This document shows positions 32,515 to 44,459 of a stretch of 64,000 bases of DNA, one piece after another. The translations under genes were made by a program, and so were the position numbers. Below the pieces are notes generated by a model that searched no databases, was not told where the DNA came from, and saw nothing but the letters and a program-made list of their open reading frames with translations. The DNA is from Vandiemenella viatica. Taxonomy: Eukaryota; Arthropoda; Insecta; Orthoptera; Morabidae. Within the stretch, counting starts at the first letter, position 1, and each line of letters begins with the position of its first letter. Location of the stretch: positions 108,249,447 to 108,313,446 of the forward strand of contig CM061920.1 in the NCBI GenBank assembly GCA_031002005.1. The letters run 5' to 3'.

Positions 32515-34570
32515 TTCAGCAAATGGAAGGAAGGCACAAGTACAGTAGAGTCAAGATGGGAATAGTTCAAGGAGATAATAAGAAAGGGGGAAGCAAAATT
32601 TATTCCAAAGCAGAAAATAAAGAGAAGTAGAGAACCTGTGTACTATAATAGGGAAGTGAGGAGGTTAAAGAGGTTGATACGAAGAGAACAACAGAGTTAA
32701 GAGACAGCAGGGTAGTAGGGAATATTTGAAACAACTAAACAAGGACTTAATGACAGCAAATAAAGTGGCTAAAGATGGGTTTACGAAGAGTATTGTCAGT
32801 GCAGGAGGACCACTGACTGATGCTTCTAGAAATTTCTATGGCTATATCAGGAAAGTGAAGGGAAGGGAGGGTCTAGAGACGCTTATAGATATGGATGGAG
32901 AAGTAGTTACTGAGGAATTGAAAAAGGCAGAGATTTTAAGTAATTGGTTTAGTGAGAGCATTAGGGACAATGAATCAGAAACGGGAAGGTCTAATTTGGA
33001 GAACGAGCTTAACAATACGATTAGAAATGAAGATAGTAAAAAATTTGAAATTCATCCTGAAGAAATCATGAAGGAAATAAGCAAGCTGAAAAAACATAAG
33101 GGGGCTGGTGTAGATAATATTACTACAGATATCTTAAAGATAGCCGGATGTGACATTGTACCTTATCTTGAAATATTATTTAAATTGAGTCTGGATACTT
33201 TCTGCTTACCACAAGACTGGAAAAGTGTGATAGTAGTACCGGTACATAAAGGAGGGGTGAGAAATAGAATCGAAAATTACAGGCCAATCAGTTTGACATC
33301 AGTGGTAGGTAAATTAATGGAAAGATTGATATGCAACCACATCAGAAATGTATGTGAGGAACGTAAGTGGTTTTCAAGTAGGCAACATTGATTCAGGCAA
33401 GGATATTCATGCGAATCTCAGTTGGTGGGATATATGCAAGACATTTCAGATGAAATGGATAAGGGAGGCCAAATTGATAGTGTAGCACTAGATCTGTCTA
33501 AGGCGTTTGACAGAGTAAGCCATAAAATGGTAGCAAATAAGGTAAAAACAATTGTAGTTGATGAAAAAGTGATATGTTGGGTAGAAGAATTTTTAAAAGG
33601 TAGAAAACAGAAAGTTAGGGTAGGAAATGAGGTGTCAAAGGAAGTGGAAATAAAAATGGGAGTGCCGCAGGGTAGCGTATTGGGACCATTGCTATTCATA
33701 ATTCTAATGAATAATTGTGTTGATTGTTTAGTATCTGAAATTAGATTGTTTACAGATGACATAATGTTGTATAAAAGGATAAAAACAATAGAGGACTGTA
33801 AACAGTTGCAGGGTGATCTGGAGAGGATATCTAGTTGGGTTGGTAAACATGGGATGAAGATAAATGCAAAGAAGAGTCAGCTAATTAGATACACAAATAA
33901 AAAACAAAAGGTTAATTATGAATATAAGGTGGGGAAAGAATTGCTTGCTGAAGACTTGAAATGTAAATATCTTGGCATTACTTTTGATAACAAGCTTAAC
34001 TGGGCAGGACACATTGGACAGGGAGTAGGAAAAGGTTTCAAAATTCTGCACTTGTTGGAGAGAGTGATGAGGGGATACACGAGAGAAGTAAAGGAATTGG
34101 GTTACAAAACTTTGGTCACACCATTGCTCGAATATGGTAGTGTAGTATGGGACCCACATTTTGAGTATCTAATACAGGAGTTGGAGAAGGTGCAAAGAAG
34201 GGCTGCTAGATTTGTTTCTGGAAATTATCGCAGAATGCAATGAATGACAGATATGATAAAGGAGCTGGAATTGGATTCATTGCAAGACTAGGTATGAAAA
34301 GTAGTGCATGGAAGGGAAAAGATGACCATGACCACAAGCTGGCACTCGATTCCAGGCACAAGGGTGTGGGAAGATTCTTTTTTTTTAGATAAGGGTGTCA
34401 GGGATTGGAATGAGTTACCAAGGGGAATGATTAATAACTTACCGAAAACGTTAAAAGAATTTTAAGTTGAAAGTTGTAGAAGGCAAATGAAGTTGGGTGC
34501 AGGATAGGGGGAAGTTGGGTGTGTAGGGAAATTGCCACCGGAGCGTGTGATCCATTGCAATTAAATAAAT
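32515..34570 (+). mobile_element. 5'-truncated non-LTR retrotransposon (CR1/Jockey-type LINE)
   Basis: The element starts inside the linker before the reverse transcriptase (about 32515), runs through the polymerase (32726-34243), then a C-terminal tail and an A-T rich end AATTAAATAAATAAATAAA at about 34558-34577. No endonuclease domain is present. The 3' end blocks repeat in the copy at 29790-30350. No clear target-site duplication was found. It is the best-preserved element of the window. Confidence 0.9.
32726..34243 (+). pseudogene. LINE reverse transcriptase ORF, one internal stop
   Basis: The protein would copy LINE RNA into DNA at a nicked target. The visible order is typical of CR1/Jockey-type elements: KHKGAGVDNITTDILK (fingers), VIVVPVHKGG and IENYRPISLTSVVGKLMERL, then QH followed by a TGA at 33388-33390 where the family has Gly (QHGFR); after the stop FRQGYSCESQL, ALDLSKAFDRVSHK (motif A with its Asp), GVPQGSVLGPLLF, then LFTDDIMLYK (motif C; the usual FADD reads FTDD, both Asp kept), GMKINAKKSQL, KYLGITFDNKLNW and PLLEYGSVVWDPH (thumb/connection). 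The frame is the same before and after the stop, so one point change separates two long frames (32726-33391 and 33422-34243). Downstream of 34243 the conserved tail is broken by further stops. Confidence 0.93.
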
Positions 34571-34639
34571 AAATAAAATAGTTCAAGAAACCTTAGTTGA
34601 TAGTTCCCGATTTTGTATATCGGTAAGCGGGAATATGAA

Positions 34640-34890
34640 TTGAGGTGCACCGATCGTGGTGGGAGAGCGATAACGCTCTGGCCTCGCATTCGGGGGGACA
34701 CCGCGACCGGTAGGAATCCCCGTCTGGGCATCCAGATTTGGGTTTTCCATGGTTTCCCCAAATCACTCCAGGCGAATGTCGGGATGCTTTCTTCAAAAAA
34801 TGCCATGGCCAAATTCCCTTCCGTTCCTAGTCCCCAGTCCCATCCCACCTCTAATGACCTCGACGTCGACAAGGCTTAAAAATATATATA
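34640..34890 (+). repeat. SINE family A copy
   Basis: Head CCGATCGTGGTGGGAGAGCG, worn box B GGTAGGAATCC, body CCAGATTTGGGTTTTCCATG, AAATCACTCCAGGCGAATG, GGGATGCTTTCTTC, and a tail of CACCTCTAATGACCTCGACG followed by (TA)n at 34886-34897. It is one of the most complete family members and defines the '...GACGTCGACAAGGC' tail type. Confidence 0.85.
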
Positions 34891-34899
34891 TATATAATG

Positions 34900-35450
34900 A
34901 AAATGTGCCGCGTGGTTAGAATACCCGCTGCTGACAAGACGCTTGTGAGGTGGATGGTCACTCGCAGATCATGACTGTCAATTTCGCAGCCTGGCGAAGA
35001 GTTCCAAAATGTCGATGCGGTGACGGACTGTACAAGGAGACGGTGAAATGAGCATCAGCTAAATACGACCTAAGAATTGTCTGTAGAAACCAAATCATAA
35101 GTGCCCAAAGGTTAATGCGTTATTGTAAAACCAAACCATATTTGTTTATGTTTCATGTTAGACTATTGTAAAACTGTAGGTATCGTGATTTACGCCATTT
35201 AATATTACACCCATCGTATTTATTTAAGTATCCTGATGTTCAATAAATGTGTTTCATGTGAGTGACTTTTGGTGATGCGGTCTTGGTATCGTTCCATAGC
35301 AGAGAAAATTAATGTGCCCTTGATCTTAGTTATTATTTAAATTTATTCATGACGTTGAATTTGCTAGTTTAAGGCCGAGTAATATGATTCTTGATGATAA
35401 AAAGTCATTTCATATGGCACAAATATGAATTCAATTATTGATTTTTGTGT
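34900..35450. other. unannotated AT-rich DNA
   Basis: No gene or element recognised. Confidence 0.5.
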
Positions 35451-35461
35451 TTAATAACGTG

Positions 35462-35710
35462 TAGAGCAGTCTGGTAGCTCAATGGTTAACGCGTTTGCTG
35501 TCAAAAGTTCGTGGTACGGCCCCTGGTTCAAATCGGGACCTCGGATTTTTAAGAGTTGTGATTGATCAAATGACCCAAGCCATGACGTACGTGGTTCGTG
35601 TTCCTCGTTAAACTGTAGGTCCCAGAGGAAAGGAACTGGACGTCCTACCTCTGACATAATGGCTTATTATGCCTCCTTCGGGAGGTTCAACCAATCTTAC
35701 GGTTGAGGAC
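35462..35710 (+). repeat. SINE family B copy, best-preserved tRNA head
   Basis: Box A TAGCTCAATGG at 35475-35485 and box B GGTTCAAATCG at 35525-35535 mark a tRNA-derived RNA polymerase III promoter. The body contains CATGACGTACGTGGTTCGTG and AAACTGTAGGTCCCAGAGG. The tail is GCCTCCTTCGGGAGGTTCAA and CTTACGGTTGAGGAC. The open frame on the - strand here is a by-product. Confidence 0.88.
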
Positions 35711-35714
35711 TAAG

Positions 35715-36650
35715 TTAATTATTTTATTAACATGTTATGCGTCATTAGAATAAATAAGAACTGGGAGTTCTGCTTTATGGAGATGAAGGCAATATAAAAA
35801 TAAATTAAATGTATAAAGGATCATTCATTTTTAAAAGCCTTTGTCACGATTGAAAACATCTAAGTAACAATGTAGGAAACTAATTAATCGAGGGTGTGAG
35901 ACAGAACAACTAGTCATAAGGGTTATTTCGATGTCGGAAAATGGTTGGTAGGATCGGTGTTTTTAATGTGGAAGTCAATCAGTTCAACATACGTTGGTCA
36001 CTATGGCGAAACTGAACTTACTTGTGCGTTACAAATCTCAAACGTTATGGAATTTAATACTTTTATTAACAAACAGATTAATATATTATAAATTTTAGTT
36101 TAAGTTGTGTACTTTCACGTGGTTTTATAGAAGAATGTATGGTATGGAACAAAAGGACTAAATGAAATGTTTTAGTTTAGAACTATATCTACATATCAAA
36201 CAACGTCACCCTGCGACTTTTTACACGCATAATTACTGTTTAATTTAATTGCTAATGTGTTCTAGGATTCGAAATTAAACACGACTGCAGTGCACGGCTG
36301 CGACAGAATGCGGCGAGGCTGAAAACTGTTAAACTGAGGAGATGGTTAGAGTAACGAGATGTGAAGTGAATTGCGGCTGCGTTGCTTACTGATGAGGCCC
36401 GCTAATGCAATACCCCTGGTTCTGATTGCAGTCGCCACTGGCTATGGACAAATCGCCTCGGGTCACTTTAATCAACTACCGCTCAGCGGGTATTTCAGTG
36501 TACACCGATTTAGAAGCTTTGTAACAAAAATTATATTTGCACCACAACTAAAAGGTTTCTTACACTGTAGTTTAGTGTGGGTGATAGTTTCTGTCACCTG
36601 CTATTAGTGTTTTATGTGAAACGGAAATATGAAATACCGCAAGGAACAAA
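35715..36650. other. mostly unannotated; open frame 36371-36607
   Basis: A weak acceptor TTCTGATTGCAG ends at about 36430, followed by an open + strand frame (GYGQIASGHFNQLPLSGYFS). The donor is poor and I see no domain, so I leave it uncalled. Confidence 0.3.
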
Positions 36651-36664
36651 GTTAGCACATCCAG

Positions 36665-36885
36665 AGAAACCCTCAGTAGTAATGCTGAGGTCTAGCGTTT
36701 TGGAGGACGTGTGTTCAAATCTCCGTACAGCCATGCATAATTCGGTTTCTCATGGTTTCCAGAAATCACTCGAAGTGAATACCGGCATGATTCCTTGCAG
36801 AAAGACCCGATTTCTTTATGGCTACTTGCCTCACTCCTTATCCCGCCTATAATGACCTTCACGTCGACGACGTGTAAATGTCTAA
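36665..36885 (+). repeat. SINE family A copy, diverged
   Basis: Body words GGAGGACGTGTGTTCAAATC (box B-like), CCATGCATAATTCGGTTTC, AATCACTCGAAGTGAATACC, GGCATGATTCCTTGC and CTTCACGTCGACGACGTGTA follow family A order. Confidence 0.7.
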
Positions 36886-37304
36886 GGAAAAAAATTGACA
36901 GGGAAAATATTAATTTTGCCTTTCTTATCGCATACTTCCCTCGAGGAAAAAGATTCAAACAGTTAAGTTCACACATTATACCAAACAGTAACGCATAATT
37001 ATTTGGCTTGAGTAAGCTCCTAAATTGGGTCTGTGGATTAACAAGCAAATAGTTTTTAATAAACGAAGTAACAGTTTTATGTTGCTGCTTTATGAGACAG
37101 AATATTCTCTAAGCCTTTAAAAAAAGACCGGTTAAAGAAATGTTCTGGCAATTCATTTTTTTGCCGTTGTCTAAATAAATAGAATTGTTTTGAAATGCTC
37201 AACACCTTATTTTGTAATGTTGTACTAATTTGGGTAGTAGTTTACACAGCGAAACAGTTGGAAACTAATGAATAATGATGTCAGAATTAGTGAACTAATG
37301 AAAT

Positions 37305-37460
37305 TAAAAATAAATTAGAAGTCCCAAAAATTTTGCTATAACGCGTAATATTGGTTTTATTCCTTGTACAGGCTTCACTGAGCACGATAAATACGGAACT
37401 ACTTTCATCCGGATGAAGTAATTCTTCAATACCTCAGTACTTATGAAAGAAGCCTAAATT
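37305..37460 (+). repeat. dispersed repeat shared with 61445-61600
   Basis: The shared order is AAAAATAAATT-GAAGTCCCAAAA, TTTTGCT-TAAC-CG-ATA, GGTTTTATTCCTTGT-CAGG, then AAGTA-T-CTT-AGTA and CTTATGAAAG. The same order at 61445 reads AAAAATAAATTGGAAATCCC and so on. The family is unknown. Confidence 0.5.
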
Positions 37461-37464
37461 ACTT

Positions 37465-38280
37465 ATGGAACTCAATTTATTGTCAATTATTCTGAAAAAA
37501 ATTCTTGGTTATCATTCCGATCTTCCTATATTTCGACCTAACCACAATTTCCGTTAATATTGCTGTTCAAAAAATCATAGCTTCTATTAGGTCTGCCCGT
37601 GTATGGAAACATTTACTGCATCACGATCTAAATTTGACTCACTGAAAATATTTACATGTGTCTGACATAGTGACAACAGAAATAAAAAGCAAAGTAATAT
37701 TTACTATATTATTTTAAACGTAATACATACTTTTAATTTAGGGTTTTAATTTCTTCAAGTGGCTTAAAATATTTACATCGAATATAAATATCTTACAAGC
37801 CCGTCAAGAATGACGTGTTGAACGCATTATTTTGGCACTTAATTTCTTCATTAACTAAATTCAATTTTCATTAACTAAAGCTCATCATCTTGCAAATGAT
37901 GTAACATTGATGTTTCTTAGCTTACTGTAACAATGGTATAGTTGTACGGAGAGCATAAGAAAAATCTGCATCGAACAAATTTCTGTTAAAAAAAAACAAC
38001 TAAAAATAAGTATGTCGATTTTTACAAAATACATACTTTTCTTTTACTGTGCTAGCCGATCATTTTCTCGCGGATACTTACCTAAATAGAACTGTTCATA
38101 ACAAGGCATAATTTTGAATAATATCTCTAGCAGTTGTAAATCCAACAGCGAAAGACGACTGCGTGACGTCACTGAATGATGTCACAGTATGATGTCACCG
38201 CGTGACAGAACACAGTCACCAAGAAAAACATTTTATAACAATAGATAAGCCAGCACGAGGCTTAGCAGAGGATTTGCTAA
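37465..38280. other. unannotated AT-rich DNA
   Basis: No gene recognised. A near-direct repeat CATTAACTAAATTCAATTTT / CATTAACTAAAGC lies at 37850-37882. Confidence 0.5.
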
Positions 38281-38284
38281 TTTA

Positions 38285-38490
38285 GGGTTTTAGGCCTCGT
38301 CGACTTCTAGACCATTAAAGGTGGGAGGTAATTGGAGATAGGAACAGAAAGTAATTGGACCATGATGTATTAAATTTCCATCCCTGCATTCGGTTGAAGT
38401 GGTTACGGAAAACCAAATCTGGATGGCGGGGCCGGGGATCCAATATGGTTTCTCCCAAACGCCAGGACCGAGCGTTAACTGGGGGCTCAA
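38285..38490 (-). repeat. SINE family A copy, diverged
   Basis: On the - strand: worn box B GGATCCCCGGCCCCGCC, body CCAGATTTGGTTTTCCGTAA, and tail CCACCTTTAATGGTCTAGAA then GTCGACGAGGCC, all in family order. Confidence 0.65.
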
Positions 38491-38715
38491 TGTGGGAGGA
38501 GGTGTAGGATCTGGCTTAAAAGTGTCAGTATCCCGTACAAATATTATTTATTAAGACTAGATACATTATAATGAACAATAATTAGCGGGCGTCAGGAATT
38601 TGGTGTGAGTGGTTTCCTGTCTCGAGCGCCGAAGAGAATGGGGTGTTTGGTTTAGGCGGCAGTGACGTCAGGAGTTGTACTGTCAGTGAATCTTGAATGG
38701 CGTGTGCTTGCTTAG

Positions 38716-38766
38716 GAGTGGTTAAACCCTGGTAGCCCGAGGGTGGCTACCAGGGTTTAACCACTC
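38716..38766. repeat. perfect 22-bp hairpin
   Basis: Left arm 38716-38737 (starts GAGTGGTTAAACC) and right arm 38745-38766 are exact reverse complements, separated by the 7-base loop CGAGGGT. It is not part of a visible SINE. It could be a small foldback element's end, a stable RNA hairpin, a DNA extrusion site, or an artefact where the two strands of one molecule were joined. Confidence 0.95.
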
Positions 38767-38769
38767 GGC

Positions 38770-40340
38770 TTCCCGGAGCTGGATAAGAGATCGCTTGGCG
38801 ATCCGATGGAAGACCCGATCCAGTCTGCACGAACGAAGAGAAAACATCAATAACAAGAGCTGACTTGCAACACTATTAACAGCATAAACAGCGCCCTCCG
38901 GGGTTCTCAATGCCCTCCGATTGCAGCTATCATAATTGTAATTATATCTGACGTAAATAAAATCTATAATATAATGCCCTTCTGTTTAAATACAGATGAT
39001 TAATCATGTTACAATTAAAAACAGTTGATTGTAAACCCATCTTTTTTCTAATGTTGTGATCCCAAAAAATAATTGTCAAGTGGGCTGATTTTAATGAATA
39101 ATATTAATACTTATATCAAATTAAGAATTCACTAACTAACAACCTGTTACGAATAGTCTACAGTATTTTAAATGTGTCGCAGTGGTAAAAGTTCCTTAAC
39201 GCGTTAGCATCCCGGTCCCGATCGCTATTTTACGGGTTCCTTAACTAACCAAAACTTTGCTTTGTTCAAGCAAAATCAGTCAGTACTTCCCTCGGTTCAA
39301 GCAGAACTTAAATAAGTACGCCCTTTACAATGCCTGAGACAACGAGGCTATGGTTGACAGCAAAAAGAGAAATACATTCGGGGTTCCGGCCAGTAAAACA
39401 CGCTTATACTTTAACTTCCTGACCTTAACGTCGCTCGATCATTATACTTCCAATACGCTATGTTCATTATTCAATACGTGTACTCATCGATTTAGTTTCT
39501 ACTGAAATTAATACTATTGAAGCAAATTTTACGATGAAGAAGTATTGTGGACGCATAGATAATGTTGTCCGCTGCGATTATAAATACGGTTCTATTTACC
39601 AATTCTAATTTCGAGAAATATTCTGTGTAGAGGTTCCGCAAATTTCTTTAGTTTTTATTACTGAATTAATACCGGCGTGCAGTAGTGAGCGATCTCAGAA
39701 CTTTACCCTGGCTCTGTGCGGTTGTTCTGAATCTCTCCAGGAACTTACAAATAACTGTACTAAATAATGTATAAGAGGCGACTTGGGGATTCAAGGCGAC
39801 GGTAAAGAAGTTTAGAATGCATTTTAAGGCGTGTTATTTCAAGAATCCCTGCTCATTAATTAAAGCAATTAGCCACTAAAATAACAGTAATTTTGCAAGG
39901 TTCCTGGGGCTACGCTATATTCTCCCTCGATGGTGTTAACAGCTATTTGGGGCGGTTAAATGAAAAGTAACTGCAGTAATATTCCTTTTCTTTATCCATT
40001 CCGCGTTACAGAAATATGCCTCGGCTGTTCGCCTCTGAAGCCAAAGTCTCAGTCTCTTCTGTAATTCTCTACGTGGCACTCTTGTTACTCCACAATCGCA
40101 CACGCATATCGACGTGGAGGGTTTGTTGTGAGAGCTCTATCGATGGATGCATCATAAAGTAAAATGTTCTCCAATCATACACAACTTGTCGTCTGCTTAT
40201 ACCGGAGGTAGATCACCGTAGTTGAGGAACAGTTTTCAATAGTAAAAGTTACTAAAATGTTCGTTGGCTCCGTGAACGCAGTCATATGGTAGGACTCTTA
40301 TTAGGCTGGCAATTACTCGCTTGTAAAATGATGTAAAAAC
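38770..40340. other. unannotated DNA
   Basis: No gene, SINE head or transposase word recognised. Confidence 0.5.
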
Positions 40341-40344
40341 TACG

Positions 40345-40605
40345 TTCGGTATTAAACCCAAAGGTTAGATGTATTCTCCCGAAGGAGGTATATTTAGTCT
40401 GGTATTGAAGGTACGGTGGCCAGTTTCTTTCCTCTTTACATAACTTGAAAATCGTACTGGGTATAGGGGACCTACAGTTTAACATGGAATCAGAACCACG
40501 TAAGCTTTTTGGTGTACCTCACATAAAACAGCAAGCTTTGCCAGAGCTGAAGACAGAGACATTTCAATCACCAGTCAAACGCTTTAACCACTGAGCAAGT
40601 TGTAA
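40345..40605 (-). repeat. SINE family B copy
   Basis: On the - strand: box A trace TTGCTCAGTGGTTAAAGCG, body with TCACATAAA-TGAGG-type order and TTAAACTGTAGGTCCCC, tail CCAGACTAAATATACCTCCT followed by TTCGGGAGAATAC and ACCTTTGGGTTTAATACC. Confidence 0.75.
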
Positions 40606-40609
40606 GTCT

Positions 40610-41510
40610 GGTAGAAAGGAAGACAAAGCTTCTAAGTTGAAAATAAATACAGCAAAAATTGATCAGGTTCTTTGGTTACAAATGAATTCCTACATACTGT
40701 ATGAATATTGTTTAAAATCAGTAAATTGTTGAAAATAAAATTCATAATTACCTCTAAGAAACTGTGAGTATCATTCTAATAAAAATAAATGTACTCGATT
40801 ATCTTGGGCTCTAATTGAATCAGTATAATTAACGAATTAACTTGAAATTTGAAGACGCTAAGAAAGTGAAAACCCACTCTCAACGAAGTTACGTGATCGC
40901 TAAGATTGCATCACAAACATCTGACATGATGCACATTATTACGAAATCTGTAAAAGTAATTTTTTGTATTTACTATGGTTTCTGTATACAGTCTGTACAA
41001 AGACATAGGGAATGATAAGCATTATCAAGAAGCTGAAATTAAAATATATGTTACAGCATGATTCGTTATAACACGTTACTGGAAACATAAATTTAACATT
41101 AGCAGAGGAATAATGAGATAATATTCTGGAATGATAAAATGTATTTGTGATCTACGGAAATCTGAACCAGCCTAAACAGTTTATCACTATGGAAAATTGT
41201 ACCTTCTATGAAGAAAAGACCGCCTAAACGAGCTGCAACAATAACTATTTTGTGTCTCTAATTAGTGTCACAAATTTTGTTTGGGAGATGATATACTGGG
41301 CGAAGATTTTAATATCTCATTTTATTGCAAAATCTAACCGTTCTGGGAGGGATTAATAATCACATGTGTGCCTGAAGTGTCTTGCTTGGTGCTAATGTGG
41401 TGGTAGGAACATCAGTTTACCAGCCTTAGAAATTAGAGTTGCCTCAAAGGTGACAAGCTCTCTGTTCAATCCCAAAGTATGGCACTATTACATAACTCTA
41501 ACAGCCTTAT
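40610..41510. other. unannotated AT-rich DNA
   Basis: No gene or element recognised. Confidence 0.5.
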
Positions 41511-41519
41511 TGTTTTTTA

Positions 41520-41700
41520 TTTTTTTTACTCATGGAATTACGCATTGTCGACGTCGAGGTCAATACATAAGAGATTAGTCTAGGGTCAAAGAAATGAACC
41601 ATGGCCTAAAAAAAAACTATGGAAAATCGATATCTGGATGGATTTGAACCCATTTCCTCCTAAATTCCAGGCCTGAGCGTCCCTTGAGCTGCCGGCAGTA
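41520..41700 (-). repeat. SINE family A, worn copy
   Basis: On the - strand: box B-like GGTTCAAATCC (about 41639-41649), CCAGATATCGATTTTCCATAG, GGCCATGGTTCATTTC and CCTCGACGTCGACAATGCG follow the family A order with deletions. Confidence 0.6.
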
Positions 41701-41704
41701 GTGA

Positions 41705-41935
41705 CCCAGATGCTCTGGAGCCCGTTTCCTGGCACCCTAGCAGTTCCGAGCTGATTGGCTGAAGGATGTGCGCCTCTGGGGAGCAGCTGGCCGAAGAGGA
41801 GGACACGGAGTAGAGGCCTCGCCCTGCCTCACTCCATTATCGCTCCTAATTGACCCTAATTGGTGCTGGGACCCCGATATGGCCGTCAGGCACACATCCC
41901 CATCCCAGAGACCAGCAGGAGGAGGAAACAAGGGA
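41705..41935. promoter_or_regulatory. GC-rich island with TAATTG/CCTAATTGG cores, function unknown
   Basis: The stretch is clearly GC-richer than its flanks and includes CGCTCCTAATTGACCCTAATTGG, that is two homeodomain-type cores 10 bases apart, and no supported exon. It abuts the SINE at 41700. It may be a conserved noncoding element; the sequence alone cannot show that. Confidence 0.2.
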
Positions 41936-41939
41936 AACT

Positions 41940-44455
41940 AATACCGATTGAATTCGTCAGAACTTGGGTGACGAGGTGACACGGAAACTCAGTCATCTAC
42001 AGCACAATATAATTTCTTTAACAATTAAAGATTACATAACACAATTCTCCGCAGCAAAAACATAGAATCGGTAAAGTAAGACATGCTTGCATTGAAGTAA
42101 TAACAGAATTACATCTCCTTTGCTGACAGTATAGGGAGTCACTAGAAAGAACCAGTAGATGTAATGATGAAAAAAGCCATTCCATCACACACCTTGCATG
42201 TCAACAGACCACTGTTAGTGCTGGCGGTGGTGAAAAAAAACAATCGTTCCAATCAAGACTAAAATAAATCTTTAAGGACATAAGCTCATTAATCCCATAG
42301 TTATTAGATTGTTCCATCGTGTTGTAAAGACAGTTAAATGATGCAGATTGCGTGAAGAAAGAACGTTACAGTATTACAAAGCAGCACTAATAGTGACTCC
42401 ATAAAATTAAAAGATTAGAGAAACGTGTCGATATACATAGACGCATCGTCTATGTGATTTCAGCACGCACTGTAGCTATCGATTATCGTAACTTGCAGCA
42501 CTACTGGCCATTACGTGTAATGTGAACTGGCCATTAGCGTCCGAATGTGTGAGGTTTCCTCGCCTTGCTTAATACACCATTCGTTCTCACACAATAACGG
42601 TATTATCTTCGGTTTGGTAAAAACGTGAGCAGGAATTTTACCCATCAGCTAAGCTTTCACAGATGACTATAGTGAAGTTCATCTCAAGGAAATCTGTAAA
42701 GCAGTGAAAAAAACAGGAGTAAAGTACAGTGCGTCCATTTGAGGGCAAAGCAGTCAGAAGACACGACGATAAATAAATCGCTCTTTCACAAAAACACACG
42801 CCCAGGCCACAGACAGAAAACTCGTAATCTGAAAATCGCTTATCTGTGACGAATCGATCAAACTATAACCATAATGGCCTAATTTACTAGTCTGGGATCA
42901 CATGTAGCAGAAATTTTATTTTTATCCTGTACGATCTAAAGTACCTAACAAAAGCATCGGAAATACTTTTGTACTATAATCTTCAGCTTTACAACTTTGT
43001 AATTCACCACATTCTAATACATTGTAAAAACTACCTCGGATTATGAAGCACTTTAATTTAATTGATCTAAAAACTTGTCACAATATCACTGTCTCGCTAC
43101 TAGCGTTAACTGAATAAATTTTTCATTGAATATTAATCGATTTTATCAGAGTATTGGCTGAAACATTTAAATACTAATTTTATCGCACTATAGGAGTTGG
43201 GCATATCAATGTCATTGCGTTATTCTGTACATTCACTAAATACAAATATATTTTTATAAAACAAACTTATTCTGATTTATAAATAAACTCCATCTTATGT
43301 TACTAAGTTTAGAGCTGGATTATTTCCTACTTGCTTTTATAACGTCTCAGTTGTGTCGAAAGCACCACTAACTACAAACGTGACGCAGCCCATCCAAGGA
43401 AGATTACAGGAGCGCGTAAAGCTTAAAAAGTTTTAGTTCGTCTCAGAGCAAAATATTACATAAAATGCGTCGCGTAACAGAATTTCTAGTTATGTTTTGG
43501 CTTCGTGAACTTGTGGCAGGAAAAACTAATGAGAAAACGCCTCCTGCCGTTGCTAGAAGTCTCGTAGGCTACTGGCGTAGCAGTAGAATTTCCTAGCATA
43601 TACTGCGCCTGCGAAGGGGTGTAGCAATCACTGATCCAACCAAGGACTTGCTACCAACAAAAACTAATGTTAACGTAATTTATTTGCAGTATTTGCGATT
43701 CTAGAGAGAGGCTCGATTTCCTCGCTCCCGCTGTCGGCCTGGAGATGGCTGAAAGGGGCCCGTCACGGTGACCCAGGGGCAAGCTGAGTTGAGAAGAGAT
43801 ACTTGATTTCTGCGGTGACTTCGAGAGGTGGACTCTCCGTGCGGCGTAGAGGGGCAGGCTGTCCTGTCAACACATCAGCCTTCAAATCGTATCGAACTGG
43901 GCGTCAGGATCAGCGTGATTTAGAACACGTCACACTGCAAGACGAATGGCCACGCCAGTTATGGACACTGCCACGACTGCACTCAGTTGTGGTAAATTAC
44001 GCCCTACTTACTCCTGTACCAAACGATCACAATGAAATATTTTTGATAGCTCGGAAAATACACGTTGTGAAAGACTTTATATGTTCTCTATTTATTGTTG
44101 AGATTTCTTAAATCTTATTCTGAAGTTCAAGTTCAACAAGGATAAATAATTCATTCGTTTCATCATTTGAATTTATCTTTTTGCTGTCAATAATTTTAAA
44201 TTATGTAGCTAATCCCCGTTTAAAATTAATTTGAGCTTAACATTTACGTCATCCCAATATAAATTATGTCATTTCTTCATATCATTAGATTAATAGTAAA
44301 TATAAATACTAATTTTATTTCACTCATAGCTACAAATCACCCAGCGCCCAAACTTGGATGTGATTTGATTGTGAATAATGTAACGAACTATTCGTAGTAG
44401 TAACGTTGCGTTTTATCATCAGAATCAAAGATACTAAACACATTTTCATTCCCTG
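41940..44455. other. unannotated DNA
   Basis: No gene recognised. A less AT-rich part lies at 43560-43980 with an open frame 43803-44111 that has no motif or splice support. Confidence 0.45.
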
Positions 44456-44459
44456 CTCA

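Noticed and set aside
35462..35540. genuine tRNA gene
   Set aside because: The tRNA-like head lacks a foldable acceptor stem and runs into a SINE body; the same applies to 17617-17690.
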